The notes under the pieces were generated by a model, which saw nothing but the letters and a program-made list of their open reading frames with translations, did no database searches and was not told the origin of the DNA. The position numbers were made by a program, and so were the translations under genes. Shown here piece after piece: positions 9,828 to 19,221 of a stretch of 64,000 bases of DNA. Position 1 is the first letter of the stretch. Each line of letters opens with the position of its first letter. Origin of the DNA: G963692885 sp964658655 (GTDB taxonomy: Bacteria; Acidobacteriota; Terriglobia; Terriglobales; Acidobacteriaceae); the NCBI GenBank assembly GCA_964658655.1, contig CAZZZL010000018.1:1-64000 (forward strand). The letters are read 5' to 3'.

Positions 9828-9893
9828 GACCTTCCGACTTTAGCATGGCAGCGCGACGATTTCGATCACCCGATCGCCCGGTACCCAATCTGA

Positions 9894-9914
9894 AGCCTCC
9901 CGCAAGCGGAGGCT
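9894..9914. other. Inverted repeat without T-tract
   Basis: AGCCTCC and GGAGGCT flank a 7-nt loop. No T-run follows on either strand, so it is not an obvious terminator. It lies between the terminator at 9935-9973 and the start of the secreted protein at 9827, in that gene's upstream region. Confidence 0.3.
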
Positions 9915-9934
9915 CAAGTTCCAGACCGGCAGGC

Positions 9935-9973
9935 AACACAAAAGGGGCAGCATCAGCCGCCCCTTTTTGTGTT
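9935..9973 (-). terminator. Terminator of the secreted TPR gene
   Basis: AACACAAAAGGGGC and GCCCCTTTTTGTGTT form a long near-perfect inverted repeat around a 10-nt loop, starting 18 nt past the stop at 9991. The G/C stem followed by T residues is present on both strands, so it could work in either direction. Confidence 0.8.
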
Positions 9974-9990
9974 CGAACAGGGTGAGCGCT

Positions 9991-11319
9991 CTAGTGAGCG
10001 GTATGGTGGACCGGGCGACGGGTCGGTGGTGCAGCCGCCTTCGGCATGCCATCCTTCAGGATGATCATCGGAGGATTCTGCGTGTAGGAGTCGAAGGTCC
10101 CGTCCAGCGTGATGTCTGCGCCGACCACAGGAATCGTCTTCAAAGGCTCCTTCATGTTAATCGTCAGATCAGCCTTGTTCGCGGCCTTGTTGTCCTCGGT
10201 GACGGCGATCTGTACCGAGTCAGCGGTTGCCTGGATGACCTTGCCCGGAATTTCAACCGACTTACCGTCGTTCAACACAGCCCAGACCTTGGCTGCATCT
10301 TCCTGACTTCCGTTGAACAACACGAATTCCTTATCGGCGAGGCTGAGTGTCTTCAGATCGGGCGTGGAGACAACTGCCTGGTGAGCCTGGTCCGCGGGTG
10401 ACGGCGGAGGAGGCGCGGCAACCGGCTTGTAGCTGTCTGGCGGATTGAGCGAGGTCTGCACCTGCTGCTGGATGGCGTCGAAACCGTCCATGCCGCCGTG
10501 GTACTTCTTGTAGAAATACTCCGCTGCCTTTTCGATCTGTGGCTGTGCCTGGGCGGGCGCGAAATGAGCGGCGCGCGTCAGATACCAAACCGCATTCGGA
10601 TAATCGGGCGGAGTCTCCTGTGTGTAGGCAAGGCCGAGCAGGTAGGTGTCGTTGAGGGCCGGGCCCGAAGTGGTCGCATTCGGATCAGCGTAGGAAGCCA
10701 GTTCCTTCTTGAAGGCATCGATGGCGCCCGGATAGTCCTTCTTGTTCTCTGCATCAAGGGCGAGCGCGCCTTCAAATATTGGAGTCGTCGCTCCCTTGAG
10801 CTTCTGGTAATCAGCGTCAGAAAGATCGGCCGGCTTCGGCGCGGCCAGAGCCGTGGTCGATTGCTGAGCTGCTTTGTCAAGAATCGGCTGGGCTTCTGCC
10901 GGGTTCGTCTTTTGTGCTGCCTGGCTCTTCTCGATGTAGACAGAGAGAGCAAGCGCGCGGAGATTGTTGGGATCGATCGCGAGCAAGCGGTTCGCAGCGT
11001 CCAGAGTCTTGTTCAGGTCAGACGCCTGGTAGATGGTCATCAACTGAACGAGCAGATCTTTCTTGACGACGGAGTTGGGATACTTCGTCAGAAAAGCCTC
11101 AATGGCAGCCGCCTTCGCAGCGGGCGCGGACTGACTGGTAGCGTTGGTGTAATCGTTGTACTCAGCGGGATCCTTGATCGTGATCTGACCCGCCTGAGCC
11201 TGATCTGCGGGGGCAGCAGCAGCTTGCGCAGATGCCATGGGGACGGCGAAAAATGCGCCGGCGCCAATAGCGCTAGTGGCGGCAGCAGCCAACAAGGAAG
11301 CAATAACGACCTTCTTCAT
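9991..11319 (-). CDS. Secreted TPR-type repeat protein
   Basis: This 442-residue exported protein has a signal peptide (MKKVVIASLLAAAATSAIGAGAFFAVPMASA) and a region of helical repeats around residues 60-290, including LDAANRLLAIDPNNLRALAL and AIDAFKKELASYADP, that look like degenerate tetratricopeptide units. A Pro-rich linker (PVAAPPPPSPADQ) near residue 315 leads to a C-terminal beta-rich domain containing GKSVEIPGKVIQATADSVQI. Proteins of this plan are common in Acidobacteria and are presumed protein-interaction scaffolds in the periplasm; the partner is unknown. AGGAG lies 7 nt before the start. It has its own promoter (11470-11498) and terminator (9935-9973). Confidence 0.82.
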   Translation of the reverse strand: MKKVVIASLLAAAATSAIGAGAFFAVPMASAQAAAAPADQAQAGQITIKDPAEYNDYTNATSQSAPAAKAAAIEAFLTKYPNSVVKKDLLVQLMTIYQASDLNKTLDAANRLLAIDPNNLRALALSVYIEKSQAAQKTNPAEAQPILDKAAQQSTTALAAPKPADLSDADYQKLKGATTPIFEGALALDAENKKDYPGAIDAFKKELASYADPNATTSGPALNDTYLLGLAYTQETPPDYPNAVWYLTRAAHFAPAQAQPQIEKAAEYFYKKYHGGMDGFDAIQQQVQTSLNPPDSYKPVAAPPPPSPADQAHQAVVSTPDLKTLSLADKEFVLFNGSQEDAAKVWAVLNDGKSVEIPGKVIQATADSVQIAVTEDNKAANKADLTINMKEPLKTIPVVGADITLDGTFDSYTQNPPMIILKDGMPKAAAPPTRRPVHHTAH

Positions 11320-11469
11320 TCAACGCTCCTAAACGAGAGAAACTTTATTTGATAGTGCAGACAATCCGCGGAGGCTTGCGCGACCCGACAGATTATCGTA
11401 TTCGACCGAGGCAGTTCACCTTCTGGCTGACGGCGCATCGTTGCTGCGTTTGTATTGCAGTGTGGCTGG

Positions 11470-11498
11470 ATTATAGAAAGCACTGACGCCCTGCGCAA
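11470..11498 (-). promoter_or_regulatory. Sigma70-type promoter for the secreted TPR gene
   Basis: On the minus strand TTGCGC (11493-11498) and a perfect TATAAT (11470-11475) are separated by 17 nt. The predicted start lies about 145 nt upstream of the gene, giving a fairly long leader. The rest of the 344-nt gap 11320-11664 between this gene and the divergent SDR gene holds no ORF or RNA gene that I can support. Confidence 0.7.
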
Positions 11499-11664
11499 GT
11501 AATGCTGCAAACGATTACGTCGACCAGTCACATTGTTCGACTTTCCCCAACAGCAAGCTAGATGCAAATCGCTGCGGATGTGTTACCTCCATCATGCCAT
11601 GGCGCACTCATGACCGGGTGTTCGCATCCCACGCTCCAATACCGCAGGAGAGGAAGATCAGACT

Positions 11665-12405
11665 ATGCAGGATGCAGGCAACACCGAACCAGAACTCAAA
11701 GATCAGGTCGCAGTGGTGACCGGCGCCGCGCGAGGCATCGGCGCGGCAATCGCGGAAACGCTGGCCGCAATGGGCGCGCACGTGGTGTTGACTGCGCGGG
11801 ATGTGGGCCTGCTCAATGCCGTGAAGTCGAAGATTGAAACGGCAGGAGGACAAGCCATGGTTGCCGCCTGTGATCTGACGGACGAGACTGCGATCGCCAA
11901 CCTTGCCGACAAGGTACGTGCGCAGAAGGGCCGCTGCGACGTATTGGTGAACTGCGCGGGCGTGGCGACCGCCGGCACTCCTCTGCACGAGCTCGCGCCG
12001 GATGACTGGGACGCAATGATGAGCGTTAACCTGAAGGCGCCCTACCTGTTGATCCGGGCCTTTGCGCCGCTGATGATTCAAGCAGGGTATGGCCACATCG
12101 TGAATATCTCATCGCTCGCCGGGAAGAATCCCCTGCCGAACGGCGCGGCTTATTCGGCCTCGAAGTGGGGATTGAATGGGCTGACCTACTCCGTTGCAGA
12201 AGAGCTGCGGCAGTACAACATTCGCGTCTCGGTCGTGGCGCCGGGCTCGGTGAATACGCACTTCGGCGGAACGGATGCGACCGCCGAGAAGGCCGCGAGA
12301 AAGATTCAACCAGCGGACGTCGCGCGCGTCGTGGCCATGCTCGTTACGCAATCCCCACAGTCGTTCGTCAGTGAGGTGCTTCTACGTCCGACGATGAAGC
12401 CCTGA
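11665..12405 (+). CDS. Short-chain dehydrogenase/reductase
   Basis: This classical SDR of 246 residues is an NAD(P)-dependent oxidoreductase of unknown substrate. It has the cofactor motif TGAARGIG (19-26), NCAGV in place of NNAG (residues 94-98), the catalytic serine in NISSLAG and the YSASK dyad. CAPGSV-like VVAPGSVNTHF follows, as in 3-oxoacyl-ACP reductase-type SDRs. GGAGAGGAAG provides the ribosome site before ATG 11665. It is a lone gene upstream of smc, separated by 149 nt containing the smc promoter. Confidence 0.9.
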   Translation: MQDAGNTEPELKDQVAVVTGAARGIGAAIAETLAAMGAHVVLTARDVGLLNAVKSKIETAGGQAMVAACDLTDETAIANLADKVRAQKGRCDVLVNCAGVATAGTPLHELAPDDWDAMMSVNLKAPYLLIRAFAPLMIQAGYGHIVNISSLAGKNPLPNGAAYSASKWGLNGLTYSVAEELRQYNIRVSVVAPGSVNTHFGGTDATAEKAARKIQPADVARVVAMLVTQSPQSFVSEVLLRPTMKP

Positions 12406-12504
12406 ACATGCACTTTGTGAGTGGCAAAAAGTGTCCCAACAGGCACGCTTCTACCGCTAAATGAGTTTCTGACGGCTTATCCACAATATCTAGTGGTGGG
12501 CATG

Positions 12505-12533
12505 TTGACCTTGGATAGACTGGACACTACAGT
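12505..12533 (+). promoter_or_regulatory. Promoter of smc
   Basis: TTGACC (12505-12510) and TACAGT (12528-12533) are 17 nt apart. The predicted start is about 15 nt upstream of the smc start codon, leaving room for the AAGGTGAGG ribosome site at 12541-12549. Confidence 0.6.
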
Positions 12534-12554
12534 TCTGCTCAAGGTGAGGTGTGC

Positions 12555-15500
12555 GTGCTCAAGCTGAAGAAGATCCAGATTCTTGGCTTTAAATCCTTTT
12601 GCGACCGGACTGAGGTGACGGTGGCAGGACAGGGCCTCGCCGTCGTGGTCGGCCCGAATGGTTGCGGCAAATCCAACATTCTCGATGCAGTGAGCTGGGT
12701 ACTGGGCGAGCAGTCGGCCAAGTCCCTGCGCGGCACGAAGATGGAAGATGTGATCTTCGCCGGCACGCGCGAACGCAAAGCGCTCGGCATGGCCGAAGTG
12801 TCGCTCACCCTCATTGACCCGGACGCCTATACAGACGGCCCGCTGCTCGGTGATCCATCCGAGCATGCGACGCACGACTCGGTGGCCAGCGCGCTCGACT
12901 GGGACGAGAACAAGACGCGGGAGCAGCGCGCCGCCGAGACGGAAGAGATCATCGCCGAGGCCCAGCCGAATCCTTCCGACGGTGACGAATTAGACGAGGA
13001 AGACGCCGCAGTCGAACCTGAAGCCAGTACACAGGCCGGCACTGCCGCCGGCACAGTCACGCTGAAGATTCGCCGACGCAAGTTCCAGCGCAATGCGACG
13101 CGCACGGGCGAGATTGTCATCACGCGGCGGCTTTTCCGAACGGGCGAAAGCGAATACCTGCTCAATGGCAAGCTATGCCGGCTTCGGGATATCCAAGACA
13201 TCTTCATGGGCACAGGTCTGGGGCCGGAGAGCTACGCGATCATCGAGCAGGAGCGCATCGGCCAGCTGCTTAGCTCGAAGCCCTACGATCGCCGCGCCAT
13301 CATCGAAGAGGCCGCCGGCATTACACGCTTCAAGACGAAGAAGCGTCTCGCCGAATTGCGTCTGGAACAGGCAAAGCAGAATCTCTCGCGCGTCGACGAT
13401 ATCTTCGACGAAGTGGCCCGGCAAATGAATTCGCTGAAGCGCCAGGCGGCGAAAGCTGAACGCTATGCTGCCGTGCGTGACGAATTGCGCGAGAAGCTGC
13501 AGGTTGTCCTCAAGAACAAGCTCGACCAGATCGACAAGGAACAGGCCGGGCTAAAGGCCGAGATGGAAACCCTTGGCCAGCAGATTGAGGAAGACGCTGC
13601 CCTTGTTGCTTCCCTTGAAGAAGCCCTTGCGGCAACAGTCGCGCGCGGCTATGAGCTGGATGCGAGCGCCAAGGAATCGGGTGCGCGCGGCAACCAGGCA
13701 GCAGTTGAGCTTGAACGGGCACACGCGCGTATCCAGTCGAACGAGGATCGAATCCACGATCTTTCCGCACGCGCAACAGCTGCCGCTGCCGAGCTCGAAC
13801 AGGTGAAACTGCAGTTGGAGGGCCTGGCGACAGAGCGTGAACAGAACCGGCAATTTCTCGAAAACGCAGCGCAGGAAGCAGCGGCTTTTCGTGAGCGTTC
13901 GAACGCAGAGAATCAGCAGGCACGCGAAGCAGCACAGGCTGTGCAGGTTGCAGAGCAGCGACTCGAAGCAGAACGCCGCAGGGTCATGCAGCTGGTCTCG
14001 CAGGCAAACAACGCCCGCAGCCAGACGGCGCAAGCAGAGGAATCGCTGGCATCGCTTGATCGCGAGCGGGCGCGGCTGGAGACGGAGATGGCCGCGGCGA
14101 AACGCGACCTTGAGGCACTCGGCGCTGAGCGTGGGCAGGCTTCGCTCAATTTTGAATCGGTAACTGATTCGCTGAAAAGACTCGAGACAGAAATTGGCGC
14201 GCTGCGCTCCGACATCGAGACAAAACGTCATGAAGAGACGGAGTCGCGGCGACAGGGCGATCGCCTGCGTGGAGAACGCGCGACTGTTGCCGGGCGAAAG
14301 AATTCGCTCGAGGCCCTGCTGCGTGAGCACAGCTACTCGACCGACACGGTACGCAAATTGTTCCGGCAGAACAGTGGCCAGGGCAAGCTCGACGCCGTCG
14401 GCACGCTGGCTGATTTCCTCGAAGTCAACGGTGAGTATGAGAGTGTCGTAGACGAATTTTTGCGCGATGAACTGAACTATATCGTGGTAAAGAGCTGGGA
14501 CGCCGCGGACGAAGGCATGCGCCTGCTGCGCACCGGCGTGGATGGTCGTGCGACCTTCCTGGTGCACAGCGAAGATAGCGTGGTCGATCCGGTACAGGCG
14601 AGCGGCAGTCTCGCTCATATTGAAGGCGTGGTGCCGTTGAAGGATTGCATCCGCGTGCTGAACGGCTTTGGCAATTCACTTGAAGGCATTCTGCCGAAGC
14701 TTCGAGACGGCTTTGTCGCACCGGATGCAGAGACGGCGCGATCACTCGCATTGACGCACACACAGGGATTCTTCCTGGCCAAATCCGGCGAGTGCTTTCA
14801 TAACGTAACTGTAACTGGTGGCAAACCTCGGGCGGAAGGGCCGCTTGCCTTGAAGCGCGAATTGCGCGAAGCCCTGCAGAAACTTGAAGCGGTCGAAAAG
14901 GAACTTGGACAGGCTGACATGCAGGCACAGACACTGCAGCGCCTGATTGTCGAGACGACGAAAACGCTTGAGATGAAGAGCGAGGAACGGCGCACTGCTG
15001 AACGTGAGAGCGCCCACCAGGGCGCAGCTCTACGGCAGATGGAAGCAGAAGTGCGGCGTCTGGAACAGCGCATGCAGAACTGGATGCTCGAGGGCGAACG
15101 CAACAAGGATGCCCGCGCATCCCGCGAGAACCAGATCGCCCAGCGACGAGATGAGACGCAGCGCTATGAGCAGGAGCATCGCGAGGCCGAACAAAAACAG
15201 AACGAGTACCAGGCCGAAGTCGATGCGAAGCGCCAGGCACGCGAAGAGCGTCAACAGGCGGCAGCGCTGGTCATCGCGGAGCTGGCTGGCCTTGAAGAGC
15301 GTAAGCGCGGAGCGGAAACATCCTTCGCCCGCATCGATCGCGTGTACGCAGACCTGGGACGCAGACATGCGCATCTCGAACAACAGATTGCAGCTTCTAC
15401 CGCCGAAGAGGCGCAGCGCAAACGTGAGAATGAAGAGCTGGCCGTGCAGCGCGAGATACTCACAGCGCAGCGCGACTCTGCACTTGCGGAGTCCGCACGC

Positions 15501-16454
15501 TGGACTGAAGAGGCAAAGTTGTTGCGCTTTTCCCTTCTTGAAAGCGAGCAGCAGTTGAAGGATCTGCGTGTCACGCTTGAAGGTCGCAGAGATGCGAAGA
15601 GCACACGCGTTGCGCGTTCGGCAAAGTTGACGGCAGACATCGAGCATCTCGAAAGTGCGTGTCTCAACGACCTCGGCGTAGAAGCCGTTGTTTTGCGTGA
15701 GCGCACAGATGTCAGCCTGCTTGATGCTGAACAGCTGGCGATTGAAGATGAAGCCTGCCGCGGCTTCAAGGCGAAAATGGAAGCAATGGGGCCGGTCAAC
15801 ATGATGGCACTCGATGAGTTCCGGGAAGCATCGGAGCGCCACGGCTTCCTCGAAACGCAGCGTAAAGACCTGCTGGATTCGATCGAGAACACGCAGTCAT
15901 CTATTCGTGAAATTGACGGGATCACCCAGGCAAAATTTGCCGAGGCATTCGCGCGCATCAACGAAAATTTTTCGCAGACCTTCGTCAAACTTTTCAACGG
16001 CGGCCAGGCATTCATGCGGCTGACCGACGAAGAAAACTCCGCGGAAAGCGGTATCGACATCGTTGCATCGCCACCAGGCAAAAAACTGCAGAATGTTCTG
16101 TTGTTGTCCGGCGGAGAGAAAGCTTTGACCGCCCTGTCACTGCTCGTCGGCATCTTCAAATTTCAACCAAGTCCCTTCTGCGTATTGGATGAAGTCGACG
16201 CACCGCTCGACGAGACGAACGTCGGCCGCCTGGCGGAAATGTTGAAGGGCATGGCTGTCGATACACAGTTCGTAATGGTTACCCATTCGAAGCGAATGAT
16301 GACTGCGGCAGATATGATCTACGGCGTGACCATGCAGGAGCCAGGAGTTTCGAAGATTGTGTCGGTCCGCATGGGCGGTGCCTTGGAACGTACGCCAGTG
16401 CGAGCACCGGAACAACGCAGCGAGCAGCCGTCCGAGCATATGGCGATGGCGTAG
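12555..16454 (+). CDS. smc: Chromosome segregation ATPase SMC
   Basis: This 1299-residue structural-maintenance-of-chromosomes protein is the DNA-tethering ATPase of bacterial condensin. From the GTG at 12555 the N-terminus is MLKLKKIQILGFKSF, the family standard, and AAGGTGAGG sits 5 nt before it. Walker A is GPNGCGKSN (33-41). The hinge domain lies around residues 590-750 (DAVGTLADFLEVNGEYESVV) between two long coiled coils. The C-terminal head carries LLSGGEKALTALSLL and Walker B VLDEVDAPLDE. Unusually, an acidic insertion of about 90 residues (roughly 89-183) interrupts the N-terminal head. The long coiled coils generate extensive spurious ORFs on the opposite strand. ScpA and ScpB are not in the window. 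Confidence 0.96.
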   Translation: MLKLKKIQILGFKSFCDRTEVTVAGQGLAVVVGPNGCGKSNILDAVSWVLGEQSAKSLRGTKMEDVIFAGTRERKALGMAEVSLTLIDPDAYTDGPLLGDPSEHATHDSVASALDWDENKTREQRAAETEEIIAEAQPNPSDGDELDEEDAAVEPEASTQAGTAAGTVTLKIRRRKFQRNATRTGEIVITRRLFRTGESEYLLNGKLCRLRDIQDIFMGTGLGPESYAIIEQERIGQLLSSKPYDRRAIIEEAAGITRFKTKKRLAELRLEQAKQNLSRVDDIFDEVARQMNSLKRQAAKAERYAAVRDELREKLQVVLKNKLDQIDKEQAGLKAEMETLGQQIEEDAALVASLEEALAATVARGYELDASAKESGARGNQAAVELERAHARIQSNEDRIHDLSARATAAAAELEQVKLQLEGLATEREQNRQFLENAAQEAAAFRERSNAENQQAREAAQAVQVAEQRLEAERRRVMQLVSQANNARSQTAQAEESLASLDRERARLETEMAAAKRDLEALGAERGQASLNFESVTDSLKRLETEIGALRSDIETKRHEETESRRQGDRLRGERATVAGRKNSLEALLREHSYSTDTVRKLFRQNSGQGKLDAVGTLADFLEVNGEYESVVDEFLRDELNYIVVKSWDAADEGMRLLRTGVDGRATFLVHSEDSVVDPVQASGSLAHIEGVVPLKDCIRVLNGFGNSLEGILPKLRDGFVAPDAETARSLALTHTQGFFLAKSGECFHNVTVTGGKPRAEGPLALKRELREALQKLEAVEKELGQADMQAQTLQRLIVETTKTLEMKSEERRTAERESAHQGAALRQMEAEVRRLEQRMQNWMLEGERNKDARASRENQIAQRRDETQRYEQEHREAEQKQNEYQAEVDAKRQAREERQQAAALVIAELAGLEERKRGAETSFARIDRVYADLGRRHAHLEQQIAASTAEEAQRKRENEELAVQREILTAQRDSALAESARWTEEAKLLRFSLLESEQQLKDLRVTLEGRRDAKSTRVARSAKLTADIEHLESACLNDLGVEAVVLRERTDVSLLDAEQLAIEDEACRGFKAKMEAMGPVNMMALDEFREASERHGFLETQRKDLLDSIENTQSSIREIDGITQAKFAEAFARINENFSQTFVKLFNGGQAFMRLTDEENSAESGIDIVASPPGKKLQNVLLLSGGEKALTALSLLVGIFKFQPSPFCVLDEVDAPLDETNVGRLAEMLKGMAVDTQFVMVTHSKRMMTAADMIYGVTMQEPGVSKIVSVRMGGALERTPVRAPEQRSEQPSEHMAMA

Positions 16455-16611
16455 AGTGAGAGAATCAGGCGGTCATTGAGGCACCCGATGACCGCTTCCA
16501 TACCACGAGCAAAGCGGTAATTACCAGTCCGGTATGTAGATATTTCGTCCGTTGACAAAGTGGTCGGGAGTCTCGAAAATCGAACTCACGCACTACGGAA
16601 GGCCTTCCCCT

Positions 16612-17505
16612 TTGCCAACACTTCTCCAGACAGAATTCCCGACATTGACGCTGCACGCGCGCGGGAAGGTTCGCGATTTATACCTTGTCGGCAGTGATCT
16701 TCTGCTTGTCGCGACAGACCGCATCTCGGCGTTCGATCACGTGCTCGGCTCAGGTATTCCAGACAAGGGCGCGATCCTCACGCAGATGTCGGTCTTCTGG
16801 TTCGATTTTCTGAAAGACATCGTCAGCAACCATCTGATCTCGACTAACGTCGATGATTATCCAGAGGTACTGCGGCCGTATAGTGAGTCGCTACGAGGCC
16901 GCTCGATGTTTGTAAAGCGGGCGCAGATGTTTCCTGTGGAATGCGTCGTGCGCGGTTACATTTCGGGATCGGGTTGGAAGGACTACAAGGCGACAGGCGG
17001 GGTGTGCGGAATTCCATTGCCGACCGGTCTGCGTGAGTCAGATAAGTTGCCGGAGCCACTGTTTACGCCTGCGTCGAAGAGCCAGGGCGGCGAGCACGAC
17101 GAGAATGTTTCTTTTGCGAATGTCATTGAGCAGGTGGGTCAGAAGAATGCGGATAAACTGCGCGACCTGAGCCTGCGGATTTATGCGAAGGCTTCGGCGC
17201 ACGCGGCTTCGCGCGGATTGATTCTGGCCGATACCAAATTTGAATTCGGTCTCGTAGATGGCAACATCGTGCTGGCGGATGAAGTGCTCACACCAGACTC
17301 CTCGCGCTACTGGCCGGCAGATCAATACGCACCGGGCGGTCCGCAGCCGTCCTTCGACAAGCAGTTCGTGCGCGACTACCTCGAAGAGATTCACTGGAAC
17401 AAGCAGGCGCCGGCGCCGGCATTGCCGCAGAGTGTCATCACGAAAACGCGCGGTAAGTACCTTGACGCTTTGCGCCTGATCACGGGTCACGGGCTGAGTG
17501 AGTAA
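16612..17505 (+). CDS. purC: SAICAR synthetase (phosphoribosylaminoimidazole-succinocarboxamide synthase)
   Basis: The enzyme ligates aspartate to CAIR using ATP in purine synthesis. RGKVRDLY, VATDRISAFDHVLGSGIPDKG, VVRGYISGSGWKDY, the DTKFEFGL segment and DEVLTPDSSRYWP are family blocks. I start at TTG 16612, which has GGAAGG 9 nt upstream and gives the usual short lead into the GKVRD motif (297 residues); a further in-frame TTG lies at 16552 without a ribosome site. It is the first gene of a rightward run with cvpA. Confidence 0.94.
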   Translation: MPTLLQTEFPTLTLHARGKVRDLYLVGSDLLLVATDRISAFDHVLGSGIPDKGAILTQMSVFWFDFLKDIVSNHLISTNVDDYPEVLRPYSESLRGRSMFVKRAQMFPVECVVRGYISGSGWKDYKATGGVCGIPLPTGLRESDKLPEPLFTPASKSQGGEHDENVSFANVIEQVGQKNADKLRDLSLRIYAKASAHAASRGLILADTKFEFGLVDGNIVLADEVLTPDSSRYWPADQYAPGGPQPSFDKQFVRDYLEEIHWNKQAPAPALPQSVITKTRGKYLDALRLITGHGLSE

Positions 17506-17532
17506 GAACGCAGTCCGGAAGGAACAATCGAT

Positions 17533-18096
17533 ATGACGGTCTCTACACTGACGGCGATCGATTGGATTATCATTGCGATTTTCGTCGTCTCATTTGTAAC
17601 GGCCGCACTGAATGGATTTTTCGTAGAAGTTTTTTCCATCGTCGGGCTGGTCGCGGGCCTGGTGATTGCAGGGTTGTACCACATGCGACTGGTGCCGTGG
17701 CTGTTCCGCCTAGTGCATTCCATGCCAGCGGCAGAAGCGGCATCGTTCTTGTTGATCGTGGTCGGCGTGCTGATCATCGCCGGCATATTAGGGCGCACGA
17801 TTCGTTTCCTGTTGCGCAAGGTCGGCCTGGGATGGGCGGACCGTTTACTGGGTCTGGTATTTGGTGCTGTGAAGGGGTGCTTTCTGGCAACGGCTTTGGC
17901 GATGACAGCCACCGCATTTTTTTCGAGCAGCCCCTGGGTTGCGCAATCTCAGCTGCTTCCCTACTTTATGGGTGCGGCGCACCAGGGTTCGGATATAGTG
18001 CCGGGAGCACTTGGTGAGCGGATCCGTCACGGAATAAGACTGTATCGGAAGACATCTCCCGAAAGCAGTGTCAGTAGTGGTATCGTCACGTTTTAA
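17533..18096 (+). CDS. cvpA: CvpA-family inner-membrane protein
   Basis: This 187-residue protein has four hydrophobic segments and the CvpA pattern: an N-terminal DWIIIAIF helix, a GFFVEVFSIVGLVAG re-entrant stretch, and GWADRLLGLVFGAVKG at the end of the third helix. CvpA was named for colicin V production and is now tied to envelope homeostasis. It follows purC by 27 nt, a linkage reminiscent of cvpA-purF in enterobacteria. GGAAGG precedes the ATG. Confidence 0.87.
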   Translation: MTVSTLTAIDWIIIAIFVVSFVTAALNGFFVEVFSIVGLVAGLVIAGLYHMRLVPWLFRLVHSMPAAEAASFLLIVVGVLIIAGILGRTIRFLLRKVGLGWADRLLGLVFGAVKGCFLATALAMTATAFFSSSPWVAQSQLLPYFMGAAHQGSDIVPGALGERIRHGIRLYRKTSPESSVSSGIVTF

Positions 18097-18181
18097 GTTT
18101 GCTGCTCTAATCAACAACTGCATCGCAGCGATTCAAAAATTGTTCAACAGTCAAATTGTTCAACCAGAGAAAGAGGGACGA

Positions 18182-18469
18182 GTGAAGCGCGAACTGGAGA
18201 GCCTGGTAACGCAGATGCATACGGGTGGTATCACCTATAGCGAGGCTGTCCGCGAATTCAAGAAGCGATTCATCCTGGAAGTGCTTACCGTGCACCGCGG
18301 CAATCAGTGCAAGGCTGCCAAGGAACTGGGCATGCATCGCAATACCCTCAGCCGCACTCTCGAAGAGCTGGGCATCGACCTGATGCAGACGCGTATGAGC
18401 CTGAAGCGCCCCTCGCGCAGTGCTCGCCCCCAGCAGGTTGAGCAGAAACAGGCTGGCCAGTCCTCCTGA
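18182..18469 (+). CDS. Fis-type helix-turn-helix DNA-binding protein
   Basis: This small DNA-binding protein (95 residues) has a C-terminal Fis-type HTH: FILEVLTVHRGNQCKAAKEL followed by GMHRNTLSRTLEELGI. Fis-like domains also occur at the C-termini of NtrC-type regulators, but here the protein stands alone. The GTG at 18182 is preferred because GAGGGACGA precedes it; the open frame extends to 18068, overlapping cvpA. It runs directly into the HAD gene (5-nt gap), so the two are probably co-transcribed. Confidence 0.83.
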   Translation: MKRELESLVTQMHTGGITYSEAVREFKKRFILEVLTVHRGNQCKAAKELGMHRNTLSRTLEELGIDLMQTRMSLKRPSRSARPQQVEQKQAGQSS

Positions 18470-18474
18470 AGACA

Positions 18475-19194
18475 GTGGCGGAACATCGCGTCGTCGCCTC
18501 CGAAACTGCGCTATCCTGGGACGCTTTCGATGTGTATCTCTTCGACATCGACGGTACCCTGCTCCGTGCCAAGGGCGGCGTGCATAATGATTCTTTTCAG
18601 AACAGCGTGCGCCATGTGATGGACCGCGAGATCTCGCTTGAAAGGGTTGTTCTGCATGGAAATACAGACACCCGCATCCTGGCGCAGGCATTTGAACACG
18701 CCGACATCCCGCGCGCATCCTGGGAGCCTTATCGCCAACAGATCCTCGATCAGATGTGCAGAGTGGTCGAGCGGCGCCGGGCGGAGATTGAAATCCTGAT
18801 GATGCCGGGCGTTGAATCTGTCCTGGCATACCTGCAGAAACATCAGAAGACACTCGGAGTTGCTACCGGTAATCTCGAAGCCATCGGCTGGCTCAAGGTG
18901 GAACTGGCCGGACTTCGCGACTATTTCGTCTTTGGCGGCTTTAGCGATACGTTCGAAGACCGCGGACAATTGATTGGAGCCGCTGCCGCAACCGGCCTCC
19001 TCAAAGCTCATCCTGCTGCGTCGATATGCGTGGTCGGCGATACACCGTCTGACATCGCCGCAGCCAAAGCCAATGGCCTCCCGGTTATTGCCGTGGCGAC
19101 CGGCGCGTACTCACTGGACGAACTCTTGGAGCATCAGCCAGATATCGCAGCCACGAGTCTCCAGGCGCTTCTGGAAAGCCCTGCCGCCAGATAG
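18475..19194 (+). CDS. HAD-superfamily phosphatase (phosphoglycolate phosphatase-like)
   Basis: This cytosolic 239-residue haloacid-dehalogenase hydrolase has motif I DIDGTLL (catalytic Asp pair), motif II around GVATGNL, and motif III/IV GDTPSDIAAAKANG. The alpha-helical cap between residues 40 and 105 places it in subfamily I, as in Gph/PGP enzymes. The true substrate is unknown. It starts with GTG 5 nt after the Fis-like gene. Confidence 0.88.
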   Translation: MAEHRVVASETALSWDAFDVYLFDIDGTLLRAKGGVHNDSFQNSVRHVMDREISLERVVLHGNTDTRILAQAFEHADIPRASWEPYRQQILDQMCRVVERRRAEIEILMMPGVESVLAYLQKHQKTLGVATGNLEAIGWLKVELAGLRDYFVFGGFSDTFEDRGQLIGAAAATGLLKAHPAASICVVGDTPSDIAAAKANGLPVIAVATGAYSLDELLEHQPDIAATSLQALLESPAAR

Positions 19195-19221
19195 CGCCAC
19201 AGAAGCCGTACACTGTCTATT

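Noticed and set aside
13551..14618. 355-codon minus-strand open frame inside smc
   Set aside because: Antisense shadow of the coiled coil; no family resemblance, and the plus-strand SMC reading is certain.
15030..16159. Two long minus-strand open frames at the 3' end of smc
   Set aside because: Low-complexity shadows of the second coiled coil and C-terminal head.
16552..16557. TTGACA as a -35 box for purC
   Set aside because: No acceptable -10 at 16-18 nt; the match is likely chance, although it coincides with an in-frame TTG.
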